Positions 19,150-28,364 of a stretch of 64,000 nt of DNA are shown piece by piece (within the stretch, counting starts at the first letter, position 1; every line of letters begins with the position of its first letter). Under the pieces are notes generated by a model. It was not told the origin of the DNA. It made no database searches and saw only the letters and a program-made list of their open reading frames with translations. The stretch lies in contig ONBX01000001.1 of NCBI GenBank assembly GCA_900316205.1, positions 1 to 64,000 on the forward strand, written 5' to 3'. Made by a program: the position numbers and the translations under genes. This stretch comes from an uncultured Eubacteriales bacterium (GTDB taxonomy: Bacteria > Bacillota > Clostridia > Oscillospirales > Oscillospiraceae).

Positions 19150-19190
19150 GAAAAAGGAGTTGTGAGATTGTTTCTCACAGCTCCTTTTTC
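19150..19190. terminator. bidirectional terminator next to the lacI-type gene
   Basis: A 17-bp stem, GAAAAAGGAG..GTGAG with its complement and one G-U pair, around a 7-nt loop. A-rich and T-rich flanks let it work in both directions. It ends the minus-strand LacI transcript 6 nt after the stop codon. Confidence 0.8.
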
Positions 19191-19195
19191 AACGA

Positions 19196-20212
19196 TCAGA
19201 GCCGCTTGCGGTAGGGGGCGCAGGAGGAGCGCTCCACCAGGGTGGGGGAGAGAATCCGGTGGGAGTAGCCCGCCTGCTCGTTCTGGATCTTGTCCAGCAA
19301 GGTATCCACCGCCACGGAAGCCAGCATCTTCTTGGGCTGCTCGATGGTGGTAAGCTCGATGCGGGGCAGGCCGCTGTCCCGGATGTTGTCAAAACCCAGC
19401 AGCGACAGGTCCTCCGGGATGCGCAGACCGATCTCCTCCGCCGCCTGCATGATGCCCAGAGCATTGGTGTCGGTGGCGGCGAAGATGGCGGAGAAGCGCA
19501 GCTCCTGGGAGAAGAGCTGCTTTGCCAACTGGTAGCCGTACTTGATGGAGGAAGAGGAGAAGGTGTTGTTGCAGTAGCGTGGCGTCAGCCCAAAGTGCTC
19601 GCAGGCGGCGGCGTAGCCCTCCGCACGCAGCTGATGGGTGGTGCTGGCCCGGCGGCGGCCGAAGTAGAGGATGTCCCGGTGGCCCAGCTTGTAGAGATAC
19701 TCCATGCCGATCTGGGCGCCCCGGAAATTATCCACAGAGACGTAGCTCTCCGGCACCTCCCGCAGGTTTTCTCCGATAAAGACCGTGGGGATGCGGCTGA
19801 GGTAGGGGGAGAGCTTGTTGTAGCTCTCCATGCCGGAGGGGATCAGCAAGACCCCGTCCACCTGCCGGCCAATCATCAGCTCGAAGAGCTCCCGCTCCTG
19901 CTCCGGGTCCCGGGAGGAATTGCAGAGGATGATGTTGTAGCCCCTGGCTCGCACCTGCCGGTCGATGTGGTAGGCCAGCTCCGCCATGAAGGGGTTGTTC
20001 ACACTGGTGAGGATCAGCCCCAGGAGCTTGGTGCTCTTCATGACCATGGAGCGGGCCACGGTATTGGCTGTGTAGTTCATGTCCTTGCAGATCTGCAGGA
20101 TCCTCTCCCGGGTCTCCTGGCTGATCTCCGGGCTGCCCGTCAGGGCGCGGGAGACGGTGGAATAGGAGACGCCGGCGGCCTTGGCCACGTCTTTGATGGT
20201 TACATTTTTCAT
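19196..20212 (-). CDS. LacI-family transcriptional regulator
   Basis: 338 residues. The N-terminal helix-turn-helix is MKNVTIKDVAKAAGVSYSTV, followed by the hinge helix (NTVARSMVMKS) and a periplasmic-binding-like effector domain with GLILTSVNNPFMAELA and the dimerising C-terminal region. The gene is divergent from the HAD/mutase/kinase operon. A LacI-type half-palindrome centre (AAACGTTT) lies at the operon promoter, so it probably represses that operon until a sugar or sugar phosphate binds. On its own strand a TATAAT (plus-strand coordinates 20243-20248) lies upstream without a clear -35 box. Confidence 0.9.
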   Translation of the reverse strand: MKNVTIKDVAKAAGVSYSTVSRALTGSPEISQETRERILQICKDMNYTANTVARSMVMKSTKLLGLILTSVNNPFMAELAYHIDRQVRARGYNIILCNSSRDPEQERELFELMIGRQVDGVLLIPSGMESYNKLSPYLSRIPTVFIGENLREVPESYVSVDNFRGAQIGMEYLYKLGHRDILYFGRRRASTTHQLRAEGYAAACEHFGLTPRYCNNTFSSSSIKYGYQLAKQLFSQELRFSAIFAATDTNALGIMQAAEEIGLRIPEDLSLLGFDNIRDSGLPRIELTTIEQPKKMLASVAVDTLLDKIQNEQAGYSHRILSPTLVERSSCAPYRKRL

Positions 20213-20494
20213 AACGATCCCCTCGTGACGAAAATTTCCGGAATTATATCGAAAACATTGTACCCCATCCCTTCCAAAAACGCAAGGTCATTTTTGTGAA
20301 ATATCACGGAGAAGCCGCCAAAGATATTGGGCGATCCGGGCAAGCTTCTGGTGAAAATGACGGAGAAAAGGAAAAAACACTTCAAATGCCGGAAAAACCC
20401 GGGAATGAACCGGAAATATCCTGTAAAGAACGCGGAAAAGTTCCGAAAACGATTAAAAAAGCTTGAAAACTCTCAATATAAGGGAAACTAATGC

Positions 20495-20523
20495 TTGACG
20501 GATAGAAGAAAAAGCGGTATCCT
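20495..20523 (+). promoter_or_regulatory. promoter of the HAD/mutase/kinase operon
   Basis: TTGACG (20495-20500) and TATCCT (20518-20523) have a 17-bp spacer, 51 nt before the first start codon. The remaining intergenic DNA (20250-20494) is AT-rich and shows no gene. Confidence 0.65.
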
Positions 20524-20538
20524 GTTAGAGGAATGAAT

Positions 20539-20552
20539 CGGAAACGTTTGAG
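20539..20552. promoter_or_regulatory. putative LacI-family operator
   Basis: CGGAAACGTTTGAG contains the palindrome AAACGTTT with the central CG typical of LacI-family sites. It lies just downstream of the predicted transcription start, where binding would block transcription. Confidence 0.5.
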
Positions 20553-20573
20553 TATCAAGAAAGGAGCGCTGTG

Positions 20574-21317
20574 ATGATCAAAGCTGTGCTGTTTGACCTG
20601 GGCGGAACGCTGCACACGTCCTCCACCTCCCCGGAGAGAGACCTGTGGTTCTGCCGGCGTATCCTGGATCGGATGGGGGATTACGGCATCCATCTGGATG
20701 GCGGCGCAGAGCTGCTGGTAAGGCGCCTGCCTGTGAACAGCGAGATCTACAAGCATGAGTCGGAGCAGAGCCTGCGGGAGCTGCCCGCGGCGGAGATCTG
20801 GAGCAAGTATTATCTCCGGGAATACGGCCTCACGGCGGAGGAGCTTGCGCCCTTTGCCGAAGAGTTGAGCTTTCTCTATGACTATGAGCGGCCCCGCGTG
20901 ATGCGCAGGCCCCATCTGAAGGAGACGATGGAGGGACTCCGGGCCATGGGGCTTCGTATTGGGGTCATCAGCAACATCATCTCCCGTTCGGTGGTGCGCC
21001 ATTTCCTTGCGGAATACGGCATCGAGGAGCTGATGGACTGTGTCATTACCTCGGCGGAGACTGGAATCCGCAAGCCTTCGCCGGAGATCTTCCGCATTGC
21101 GGAAAAGACCATGGACCTGAAGCCGGAGGAGCTTGCCTATGTGGGGGACACCATCTCCCGGGATGTGATCGGCACCCGCAGAGCCGGCTGGGCCTGCATG
21201 ATCCAGATCAGAAACCCCTCCATTGCCCACCGGGATGTTGGCCTGGAGAACGCGGGCTGGGAGCCGGATTACCGCATCGAGGACCTGGCTGAGATCCCGG
21301 CGATCCTGAAACGATAA
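20574..21317 (+). CDS. HAD-superfamily hydrolase (tandem copy 1)
   Basis: 247 residues from ATG 20574; a GTG one codon earlier is closer to AAGGAG than usual. Motif I is FDLGGTLH, motif II ISNI, motif III IRKPSPEIF, motif IV VGDTISRD. It resembles the HAD at 17208 most closely in motif IV. It is the first gene of a LacI-controlled operon containing four HAD genes. The substrate is unknown. Confidence 0.83.
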   Translation: MIKAVLFDLGGTLHTSSTSPERDLWFCRRILDRMGDYGIHLDGGAELLVRRLPVNSEIYKHESEQSLRELPAAEIWSKYYLREYGLTAEELAPFAEELSFLYDYERPRVMRRPHLKETMEGLRAMGLRIGVISNIISRSVVRHFLAEYGIEELMDCVITSAETGIRKPSPEIFRIAEKTMDLKPEELAYVGDTISRDVIGTRRAGWACMIQIRNPSIAHRDVGLENAGWEPDYRIEDLAEIPAILKR

Positions 21318-21360
21318 GGAAAAATCGATAAAACAGATACAAAGAAAGGAAGGACGGAAC

Positions 21361-22089
21361 ATGCAGAATCTGGATGCCATTTTCTTTGACGTTGGCGCAA
21401 CGCTTCGCTATGTGGTGGAGGACAAGGAATTTGCCGCCGCCGCCGAGCGGGAGCTGATGGAACTGGTAGGCTCCACTGAAGAGCACGACGCTTTTTTTGA
21501 AAAGCTCAATAAAAACTGGAAGGCCTATCGCAAGTGGGCCAAGACCGAACTTTTGGACGTGTCCGAGATGGAGCTATGGCTCCAGTATCTGCTGCCGGAC
21601 TATCCTGCGGATAAGGTGGCGCCCAACGCCGCTCGGCTCACCCGGCTCTGGCGGGACCATGACGGCCGCCGCGTGGTACACGAGGGCACCCTGGAGACCC
21701 TGCGGGAGCTGCAGCGCCGGGGCTATAAGCTTGGCATCATCGCCAACACCATCACCGAGACCGAGATCCCCGACTGGATGTGCCGGGACCATGTGGCGGA
21801 CTGCTTCAAAACAGTGATCCTCTCCTCCAAGGTGCGTCTGCGCAAGCCGGACCCGGCGATCTATCTGCTGGGCGCCCGCTGCATCGGCTCCGCCCCGGAA
21901 GCCTGCGCCTACGTGGGCGACAACCCGGTCCGTGACGTGGAAGGAGCCAAGGCTGCAAACTTCGGCGCCATGGTGCTCTTCGAGGATGCCGGCACCGCCG
22001 ACCGGGAAGGCAAGGCCCCCACGGTCCTGCCGGACTATACCATCAAGTCCATCCCCGAGCTGCTGGATCTCTTCCCGCCCAGGACCTGA
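21361..22089 (+). CDS. HAD-superfamily hydrolase (tandem copy 2)
   Basis: 242 residues. Motif I is FDVGATLR, motif III LRKPDPAIY, motif IV VGDNPVRD. Motif II reads IIANT, with Ala where most HAD phosphatases have Ser or Thr, so this copy has diverged at a catalytic position. AAGGAAGGA precedes the start. Substrate unknown; it may be specialised or of low activity. Confidence 0.8.
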   Translation: MQNLDAIFFDVGATLRYVVEDKEFAAAAERELMELVGSTEEHDAFFEKLNKNWKAYRKWAKTELLDVSEMELWLQYLLPDYPADKVAPNAARLTRLWRDHDGRRVVHEGTLETLRELQRRGYKLGIIANTITETEIPDWMCRDHVADCFKTVILSSKVRLRKPDPAIYLLGARCIGSAPEACAYVGDNPVRDVEGAKAANFGAMVLFEDAGTADREGKAPTVLPDYTIKSIPELLDLFPPRT

Positions 22090-22099
22090 GGAGGGCGGT

Positions 22100-22831
22100 A
22101 TGAAAGAGATCAAGGGCGTATTCTTTGACCTGGGCGGCACCCTCCGTATCGCGGAGCAGGTGCCGGAGCACCAGGAGGCCGCCAAGCGCCGCATGGCGGA
22201 GCTGGCGGGATATGAGGATGTTCAGGCCTTCATCGACATGGTGGAGCAGCGCTATCTGCCCTACCGGGACTGGGCCCTGGGCGAGATGAAGGAGAGCAGC
22301 GATTTCGAGCTCTGGCACAAGTGGCTGCTGCCGGAGATGGATGAGGAGAAGGTCCGGGCGATCTGCCATGAGATGACCTATCAGTACCGCCAGGTCAAGG
22401 GCCTGCGCCATCTGGTGGAGGGCGGCCGGGAGGTCATCGAGACCCTGCACAGGCGGGGCTACAAGCTGGGCATCATCTCCAATCTCATCGGTGAATATGA
22501 GATCTACGACTGGCTGCGGGACGATGGCCTGGAGCAGTACTTTGACGCGGTGATCCTCTCGCCGGTGGTAGGCATCCGCAAGCCGGACCCCAGAATGTAC
22601 TGGCTGGGCTGCGAGAAGCTGGGCCTGGAGGCAGGGGAGTGTGCCTCCGTTGCCGATAATCTGGACCGGGACATCACCGGCGCCATCACGGCGGGCATCG
22701 GGGCCAATATCCTCTTCATCAGCCCTCAAAAGCTGGCAAAGAAGACCATTACCGACGCCAATCGACCCGATTACATCGTCCACCGGTTCCTGGACATTCT
22801 GGATCTGCCCATGCTGCAGGGAGGAAAATGA
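22100..22831 (+). CDS. HAD-superfamily hydrolase (tandem copy 3)
   Basis: 243 residues from ATG 22100, with GAGGAGGG overlapping the previous stop. Motif I FDLGGTLR, motif II ISNL, motif III IRKPDPRMY, motif IV ADNLDRD, in which the usual Gly before Asp is Ala. The cap region has RYLPYRDWALGEM, which is similar in copy 4. Substrate unknown. Confidence 0.82.
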   Translation: MKEIKGVFFDLGGTLRIAEQVPEHQEAAKRRMAELAGYEDVQAFIDMVEQRYLPYRDWALGEMKESSDFELWHKWLLPEMDEEKVRAICHEMTYQYRQVKGLRHLVEGGREVIETLHRRGYKLGIISNLIGEYEIYDWLRDDGLEQYFDAVILSPVVGIRKPDPRMYWLGCEKLGLEAGECASVADNLDRDITGAITAGIGANILFISPQKLAKKTITDANRPDYIVHRFLDILDLPMLQGGK

Positions 22832-23562
22832 TGGAACAGAACATCAACACCATATTTGTAGACCTGGGGGACACCTTCCGGGTCATTCGCAAGGATCCGG
22901 CCTATGAGCTGGAGGCCAAGACCGTGATCACAAAGTGCCTGGGCACAGACGAGGACCCCACGGAGTTTTACCGCCGGGTCATCGAACCCCGCTATGACAA
23001 GTACCGCGAATGGGCCCTGCACTTCTACTGCGAGGCCCCGGTGAAGGAACTCTGGACCCGCTGGCTGGCCTATGACTTTCCCCGGGAGCGGGTGGAGGCC
23101 GCGGCAGACGAGATGACCTATGCCTATCGCCGCACCAAGGGCGAGCGGGTGGTCACCGACGGCGGTATCGAGACCGTGAAGGAGCTTTATGCCCGGGGCT
23201 ACACCCTGGCCATCGTCAGCGACCTGGTGGGTACCAAGGAGGTGGACGAGTGGCTGGACCGGGACGGGCTGCGTCCCTATTTCAAGAGCGTGCAGCAGTC
23301 CTCCGTCTGCCTGATCCGCAAGCCCCATCCCGCCATTTACTATTACGCCCTGGCCGAGTGCGGCGCCGATCCCAAGCGCACCTGCTACGTGGGCGACAAT
23401 CTGAACCGGGACATCGTGGGCGCCAAGGCCGCGGGCCTGGGCATGACGGTGGCGGTGCAGTATCCCAACAAGAAACCCCAGACCGTGACGGACGAAAACC
23501 GCCCCGACCGGTTCATTACCCATTTTTCACAGCTGCTGGACATTTTCCCGCCGCTGCGCTGA
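22828..23562 (+). CDS. HAD-superfamily hydrolase (tandem copy 4)
   Basis: 244 residues, overlapping copy 3 by 4 nt (ATGA). Motif I is VDLGDTFR, motif II VSDL, motif III IRKPHPAIYYY, motif IV VGDNLNRD. It is closest to copy 3 over the cap (RYDKYREWALHFY). The four copies probably arose by tandem duplication and now differ enough to handle different substrates. Confidence 0.82.
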   Translation: MMEQNINTIFVDLGDTFRVIRKDPAYELEAKTVITKCLGTDEDPTEFYRRVIEPRYDKYREWALHFYCEAPVKELWTRWLAYDFPRERVEAAADEMTYAYRRTKGERVVTDGGIETVKELYARGYTLAIVSDLVGTKEVDEWLDRDGLRPYFKSVQQSSVCLIRKPHPAIYYYALAECGADPKRTCYVGDNLNRDIVGAKAAGLGMTVAVQYPNKKPQTVTDENRPDRFITHFSQLLDIFPPLR

Positions 23563-23578
23563 AGGAGGACAAGACAGA

Positions 23579-25147
23579 ATGTTTGACAAGAGCTTTCACG
23601 GCGGCGAGGCCCTGGCCAAGGCCGTAGAGAATGCCTATGTCCAGGGCCAGACCGATTACTCCCTGGAACCCATGGTCCTGGTGGACGAGAAGGAAGAGCC
23701 GGTGGGCAAGATCAAAAACGGCGACCATGTGGTGTTCTGCTGCCGCCGGGGCGAACGGGAGATCGAGCTTACCGAGGCCTTCACCGACAAAGACTTTCCT
23801 CATTTCCAGCGGGAGTACATGCCGGATCTGGACTTCGCCATCATGACCATGTATCACGAGAAGTTCAAGAACCTGCCTATCGCCTTTGCCCCCGAGCGGG
23901 TACAGAAGCCTCTGGCCCAGGTGCTCAGCGAGGCGGGGCTTAGGCAGTTTCACTGCTCCGAGTCGGAGAAGTATGCCCATGTGACCTTCTTCTTCAACGG
24001 CGGCTATAACCAGCCCTTCCCGGGGGAGACGGACCTCTGCATCCCGTCTCCCAAGGGCATCCCCTTCGATCAGCAGCCGGTGCTGAGCCTGCCCACCGTG
24101 GCGGAGAAGGTGCAGGGTGCCGTGGACGAGGGCTATGATTTCATCGTCACGAACTTCGCCAACGGCGACGTCATCGGCCACACCGCGAACAAGGACGCCA
24201 AGCTGGAGGCTGCCGCGGCGATCAGCCGTTATGTAAACCAAGTGGCCAACTACGCCAAAGACAAGGGCTATGTGGTGGCCGTCACGGCGGACCACGGCAA
24301 CATCGAGGCCCTCTATACTAAGGAGGGCAAGCCCCATGTGGCCCACACCACAAACCTGGTGCCCTTCCTGATCCTGGACCCCCAGGGCAGGGAAGTGACG
24401 CTGCGGGACGGCCGCCTGGGCGACGTGGCCCCCACCATCCTCTCGGTACTGGGGCTGGAGCAGCCGGAGGAGATGACCGGACACAGCCTCATCGAGACGC
24501 CCGACTTCCACAATGACAAGATGATGCTCATCATCCTGGACGGCTGGGGCTTCGGCACCAGGGACGAGGGCGACGCCATCTACCTGGCCGATACCCCCGA
24601 GTGGGACGCGATGCTGGCAAAGTACCCCCGCAGCAAGCTCCGCGCCTCCGGCGAGGACGTGGGTCTGAAGGCGGGCAAGGCCGGCAACTCCGAGGCCGGA
24701 CACAACAATCTCGGCGCCGGGCGGATCGTGGCCCAGGACGACGTGCGCATGGACCAGTCCATTCAGGACGGTTCCTTCAAGCGCAACCCCGTTTTCCTCC
24801 ACGCCATCGAATCGGCGAAGCGGGAGGGCACGGCCCTGCATCTGCTCTCCTATCTCACGGAGAAGTCCAGCCACGGCTGCATCGACTATCCCCTGATGCT
24901 CACCGAGATGGCCGAGGGGGTGGAGCAGGTCTACCTGCACATCATCTTTGACGGCCGCAGCACCGAGCCGGGGTCCGCGCCCGCCATGCTCCGGGCGCTG
25001 GACGAAAAGCTCGCCGCCATCGGCCGCGGCGTGATCGTGGACGGCGTGGGCCGGGGCGTAGCTCTGGACCGGGACAAGAATTATGCCAAGGTGAAGCGCG
25101 CCTACGACGCCATGACCATCGGCACCGGCACTCCCTACCGGGCCTGA
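23579..25147 (+). CDS. circularly permuted 2,3-bisphosphoglycerate-independent phosphoglycerate mutase-like protein
   Basis: 522 residues from ATG 23579 after GGAGG. Residues 1-305 match the middle and C-terminal parts of cofactor-independent PGM, ending with its normal C terminus (EMTGHSLI). A 9-residue linker follows, then residues 315-522 match the normal N terminus (LIILDGWGFG onward). All parts are present but in rotated order. Metal and catalytic residues remain: Asp321, Ser371 (GNSEAGH, the phosphorylated serine), Lys131, Asp197, His201, Asp238, His239, His256. Transferase-domain motifs that bind phosphoglycerate are changed: CCRRGERE for the usual NFRxDRAR, and SSHGCID for GGVHSHIxH. 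The exact substrate is therefore uncertain. Confidence 0.87.
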   Translation: MFDKSFHGGEALAKAVENAYVQGQTDYSLEPMVLVDEKEEPVGKIKNGDHVVFCCRRGEREIELTEAFTDKDFPHFQREYMPDLDFAIMTMYHEKFKNLPIAFAPERVQKPLAQVLSEAGLRQFHCSESEKYAHVTFFFNGGYNQPFPGETDLCIPSPKGIPFDQQPVLSLPTVAEKVQGAVDEGYDFIVTNFANGDVIGHTANKDAKLEAAAAISRYVNQVANYAKDKGYVVAVTADHGNIEALYTKEGKPHVAHTTNLVPFLILDPQGREVTLRDGRLGDVAPTILSVLGLEQPEEMTGHSLIETPDFHNDKMMLIILDGWGFGTRDEGDAIYLADTPEWDAMLAKYPRSKLRASGEDVGLKAGKAGNSEAGHNNLGAGRIVAQDDVRMDQSIQDGSFKRNPVFLHAIESAKREGTALHLLSYLTEKSSHGCIDYPLMLTEMAEGVEQVYLHIIFDGRSTEPGSAPAMLRALDEKLAAIGRGVIVDGVGRGVALDRDKNYAKVKRAYDAMTIGTGTPYRA

Positions 25148-25165
25148 GATCCTGCATACAAATTC

Positions 25166-25188
25166 CTCCCGCCCCATCGGGGCGGGAG
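25166..25188 (+). other. GC-rich hairpin before the kinase gene
   Basis: A 10-bp perfect stem CTCCCGCCCC/GGGGCGGGAG with a 3-nt loop but no T run. It may be an mRNA processing or stability element, or a weak attenuator, between the mutase and the kinase. Confidence 0.45.
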
Positions 25189-25219
25189 AGAAGCATTTTA
25201 TAAAGAGGTTAGGAAGCAG

Positions 25220-26104
25220 ATGAAAGAATACGATCTGATGATCCTGGGCCCGGCTACCCGGGACGTGAACATCGATTATACCGGGGCGGAGGACCGGAGC
25301 GCCGGCGGCGCTGTGACCTTCTGCACCCCCGCGGCCCGGGCCATGGGCGCCCGCGTCTTTGCGGCGGTGAAGATCGCCCCGGAGGACCGGGACATCATGG
25401 ATGTCTTCGACATGCCGGAGGAGGACAAGGCCCTCTTACCCTCGAAGCGCACCACCCTCATGCGCAATGAGTACTTCACCCCGGACCGGGAACGCCGCCG
25501 CTCCGGCTGCGCCGCCCAGTCCGACCCCATTCTGCCCGACGAGCTGCCTGAGATCTCCTGGAAGCTCTGCCACCTGGCGGGCCTGCTCTACGGGGACTTC
25601 CCGGAAGAGCTGCTGGAGGAACTGCACAAGAGAGCGCTGCTCTCCGCCGACGCCCAGGGCTTCCTGCGGCACAACGTGGGCGGCAGCATGTCCCTGCACG
25701 ACTGGGAAGAGAAGCTGCGTTTTCTGCCCTGGATGGACTTTTTCAAGACCGACGCCGCCGAGGCGGAGATGCTCACCGGCCTTTCCGACCGGGAGGCTGC
25801 GGCCCGGCAGCTCGTGGCCTGGGGCGCGAAGGAAGTCATGGTCTCCCACAACGCAGAGATGCTGGTCTGCGATGGGGAGCACATCGCCACCTGCCCGGTG
25901 AAGGCCCGGAACCTCTCCGGCCGCACGGGCAGGGGCGATACCACCTTTGGCTCCTATCTTGCCATGCGGATGACGGGACATGATATGGAAACCTCGCTGC
26001 TCTATGCCACCGCCTGCGTCTCGCTCAAGATGGAGACACCGGGGGTCTTCAAGGGCAGCATCCAAGATGTGGAGGATTATATTCGCGAATTCTATCAGGC
26101 ATGA
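25220..26104 (+). CDS. PfkB-family carbohydrate kinase
   Basis: 294 residues with a ribokinase-like fold. The N-terminal GPATRDVN and SAGGAVTFCTPAARAMG (di-Gly lid region) and the C-terminal catalytic motif SGRTGRGDTTFGSYLA (from about residue 232) are visible. The anion-hole motif, usually GAGD, is GRGD, with the catalytic Asp retained. It is the last gene of the LacI-linked operon. It phosphorylates an alcohol of a sugar, polyol or nucleoside; inositol kinases also belong to this family, but the substrate is not fixed by sequence. Confidence 0.83.
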   Translation: MKEYDLMILGPATRDVNIDYTGAEDRSAGGAVTFCTPAARAMGARVFAAVKIAPEDRDIMDVFDMPEEDKALLPSKRTTLMRNEYFTPDRERRRSGCAAQSDPILPDELPEISWKLCHLAGLLYGDFPEELLEELHKRALLSADAQGFLRHNVGGSMSLHDWEEKLRFLPWMDFFKTDAAEAEMLTGLSDREAAARQLVAWGAKEVMVSHNAEMLVCDGEHIATCPVKARNLSGRTGRGDTTFGSYLAMRMTGHDMETSLLYATACVSLKMETPGVFKGSIQDVEDYIREFYQA

Positions 26105-26183
26105 TACGAAAAAACTATTGGCAACAGCCTGTATGATATGATAGACTTTATGGTATAAGTGAATCACGGAGGGAGACAGAACG

Positions 26184-28271
26184 ATGGAAAAGTACTTTAT
26201 TCTCGGTTTTCTGGGTTCGATCCTGGCGCTGGGCTTTTCGGTGATCCAGCGGCGCAGGGTCCTGTCCGTTTCGGAAGGAAATGAGCGCATGCAGAAGATC
26301 GCCGCGGCGATCCGCTCCGGTGCCAATGCCTACCTGAAGCATCAGTACACCACGGTGTTCAAGGTTTTCGGCATCGTGTTCGTGCTGCTGCTGGTCCTGG
26401 CCTTTGCCTCCGGCGGCCGGATGCTCTCCCGGGTGACGCCCTTTGCCTTCCTCACCGGCGGCATCTTCTCCATGCTGGCGGGCTATATCGGCATGAAGAT
26501 CGCCACCTCCGCCAACGCCCGCACCGCCAACGCCGCCAGCGAGAGCCTGAACAAGGGGCTGCGGGTGGCCTTCTCCTCCGGCAGTGTCATGGGCTTCTCC
26601 GTGGTGGGCCTCGGCATGCTGGATGTGACCATGTGGTTCTTCCTCCTGCGCTATGCCCTGGGCTTCACCCAGCCGGAGCAGATCGGCTCCGTCATGGTCA
26701 TGAACGGCATGGGCGCCAGCTTCATGGCCCTCTTTGCCCGTGTGGGCGGCGGCATCTACACCAAGGCCGCCGACGTGGGCGCGGACCTGGTGGGCAAGGT
26801 GGAAGCGGGCATTCCCGAGGACGACCCCCGCAACCCCGCCACCATCGCCGATAACGTGGGCGATAACGTGGGCGACGTGGCCGGTATGGGCGCGGACCTG
26901 TACGAGAGCTATGTGGGCTCCATTCTCGCCACCTTCTCCCTGGGCGCCATCGCGGGCTACGGCTTCGCCGGCATGCTGCTGCCGCTGCTGCTGGCGGTGG
27001 TGGGCATCCTCTGCTCCATCCTGGGCTCCTTCCTGATCCGCACCAAGGAGGACGCCAGCCAGGAGGATCTGCTGAAGAGCCTGCGTACCGGCACCTACTC
27101 CGCCGCTATCCTCGCCGCTGTTCTCGGCGCACCGCTGACTTACTTCCTGCTGCACAGCTGGGGCGTCTACATCGCCATCCTCTGCGGTCTGGTGGGCGGC
27201 TGCGTCATCGGCTATTTTACCGAGTACTACACCTCCGATACCTATAAGCCCACCCGGGAGCTGGCGGCCGAGAGCGAAACCGGCAGCGCCACCATCATCA
27301 TCGGCGGCCTCTCCCTGGGCATGCGCTCCACCATGGTGTCCATCCTGGTGGTGGCCGCGGCGGTGCTGCTGAGCTTCTACTGCGCGGGCGGCGCCAAGTC
27401 CTTCAACATGGGCCTCTACGGCATCGGCATCGCCGGTGTGGGCATGCTCTCCACCCTGGGCATCACCCTGGCCACCGACGCCTACGGCCCTGTGGCCGAC
27501 AACGCCGGCGGCATCGCCCAGATGGCGGAGCTGCCCGAGGAGGTCCGGGAGCGTACCGACGCGCTGGATTCTCTCGGCAATACCACCGCCGCCACCGGCA
27601 AGGGCTTTGCCATCGGCTCCGCCTCCCTCACGGCCCTGGCTTTGCTGGTGAGCTATGTGGATATCGTCCAGTCCAAGACCGAAGAGGTGCTGGACCTGTC
27701 CCTCACCAATCCGCTGATGCTGGTGGGCCTCTTCATCGGCACCCTGCTGACCTTCCTCTTCTCCTCCCTCACCATGAACGGCGTGGAGCGGGCGGCCCAG
27801 TCCATCGTGGTGGAGGTCCGCCGCCAGTTCAAGGAGATCAAGGGCATCATGGATTACCAGGCGGACCCCGAGTACGCCAGATGCGTGGCCCTCTGCACCA
27901 AGGGCGCCCTGCATGAGATGATCGCCCCCGCGCTGATCGCCGTGGTCATGCCCATCCTCACCGGATTGATCCTGGGGCCTGTGGGCGTGGTCGGTATGCT
28001 GGGCGGCGTCTCCGTCTCCGGCTTTGCCATGGCGGTGTTCATGTCCAACGCCGGCGGCGCCTGGGACAATGCCAAGAAGTACATCGAAGCCGGCCACCAC
28101 GGCGGCAAGGGCAGCGAGCAGCACAAGGCGGCTGTGGTGGGCGATACCGTGGGCGACCCCCTGAAGGACACCTCCGGTCCCAGCCTGAACATCCTCATCA
28201 AGCTCTGCTCCACCGTCTCCATCGTCTTTTCCGGCCTGATCCTGGCCTTCAACCTGGTTGGGCTTCTGTAA
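26184..28271 (+). CDS. hppA: K+-stimulated membrane-bound pyrophosphatase (ion pump)
   Basis: 695 residues, about 16 membrane helices. Hallmark pyrophosphate-binding motifs are [39 protein letters not shown] and [24 protein letters not shown] carries the Ala that marks the potassium-dependent class; potassium-independent pumps have Lys there. It hydrolyses pyrophosphate to drive H+ or Na+ across the membrane, saving energy in anaerobes. GGAGGGAG precedes the start. It lies 79 nt after the kinase, so read-through from that operon is possible. Confidence 0.95.
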   Translation: MEKYFILGFLGSILALGFSVIQRRRVLSVSEGNERMQKIAAAIRSGANAYLKHQYTTVFKVFGIVFVLLLVLAFASGGRMLSRVTPFAFLTGGIFSMLAGYIGMKIATSANARTANAASESLNKGLRVAFSSGSVMGFSVVGLGMLDVTMWFFLLRYALGFTQPEQIGSVMVMNGMGASFMALFARVGGGIYTKAADVGADLVGKVEAGIPEDDPRNPATIADNVGDNVGDVAGMGADLYESYVGSILATFSLGAIAGYGFAGMLLPLLLAVVGILCSILGSFLIRTKEDASQEDLLKSLRTGTYSAAILAAVLGAPLTYFLLHSWGVYIAILCGLVGGCVIGYFTEYYTSDTYKPTRELAAESETGSATIIIGGLSLGMRSTMVSILVVAAAVLLSFYCAGGAKSFNMGLYGIGIAGVGMLSTLGITLATDAYGPVADNAGGIAQMAELPEEVRERTDALDSLGNTTAATGKGFAIGSASLTALALLVSYVDIVQSKTEEVLDLSLTNPLMLVGLFIGTLLTFLFSSLTMNGVERAAQSIVVEVRRQFKEIKGIMDYQADPEYARCVALCTKGALHEMIAPALIAVVMPILTGLILGPVGVVGMLGGVSVSGFAMAVFMSNAGGAWDNAKKYIEAGHHGGKGSEQHKAAVVGDTVGDPLKDTSGPSLNILIKLCSTVSIVFSGLILAFNLVGLL

Positions 28272-28283
28272 GGTCCGAAAGAT

Positions 28284-28312
28284 TTGCCTTTTGGCATCTT
28301 CTGTGGTAATAT
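28284..28312 (+). promoter_or_regulatory. promoter of MgtC paralogue 2
   Basis: TTGCCT (28284-28289) and TAATAT (28307-28312) are 17 bp apart, 52 nt before the start codon. Confidence 0.5.
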
Positions 28313-28364
28313 AGCATAAAATCTCACCACGGAAGAACGGAAAAGTTGTTGGAAAGGACGGAAC

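Noticed and set aside
20574..23562. The HAD paralogues as inactive enzymes because Gly replaces the second Asp of motif I
   Set aside because: Some active HAD phosphatases of the FDLGN type also have Gly there, and the nucleophile, lysine and acidic motif IV are kept. Only the Ala in motif II of copy 2 is a stronger hint.
23579..25147. Permuted mutase as an assembly or frameshift artefact
   Set aside because: The frame is continuous, starts with a ribosome-binding site after the HAD stop, joins native C and N termini by a short linker, and fits its neighbours. Long-read confirmation would still be decisive.
26118..26154. Promoter directly before hppA
   Set aside because: TTGGCA is present, but no -10-like hexamer occurs at 16-18 bp; TATGAT copies are 8 and 13 bp away.
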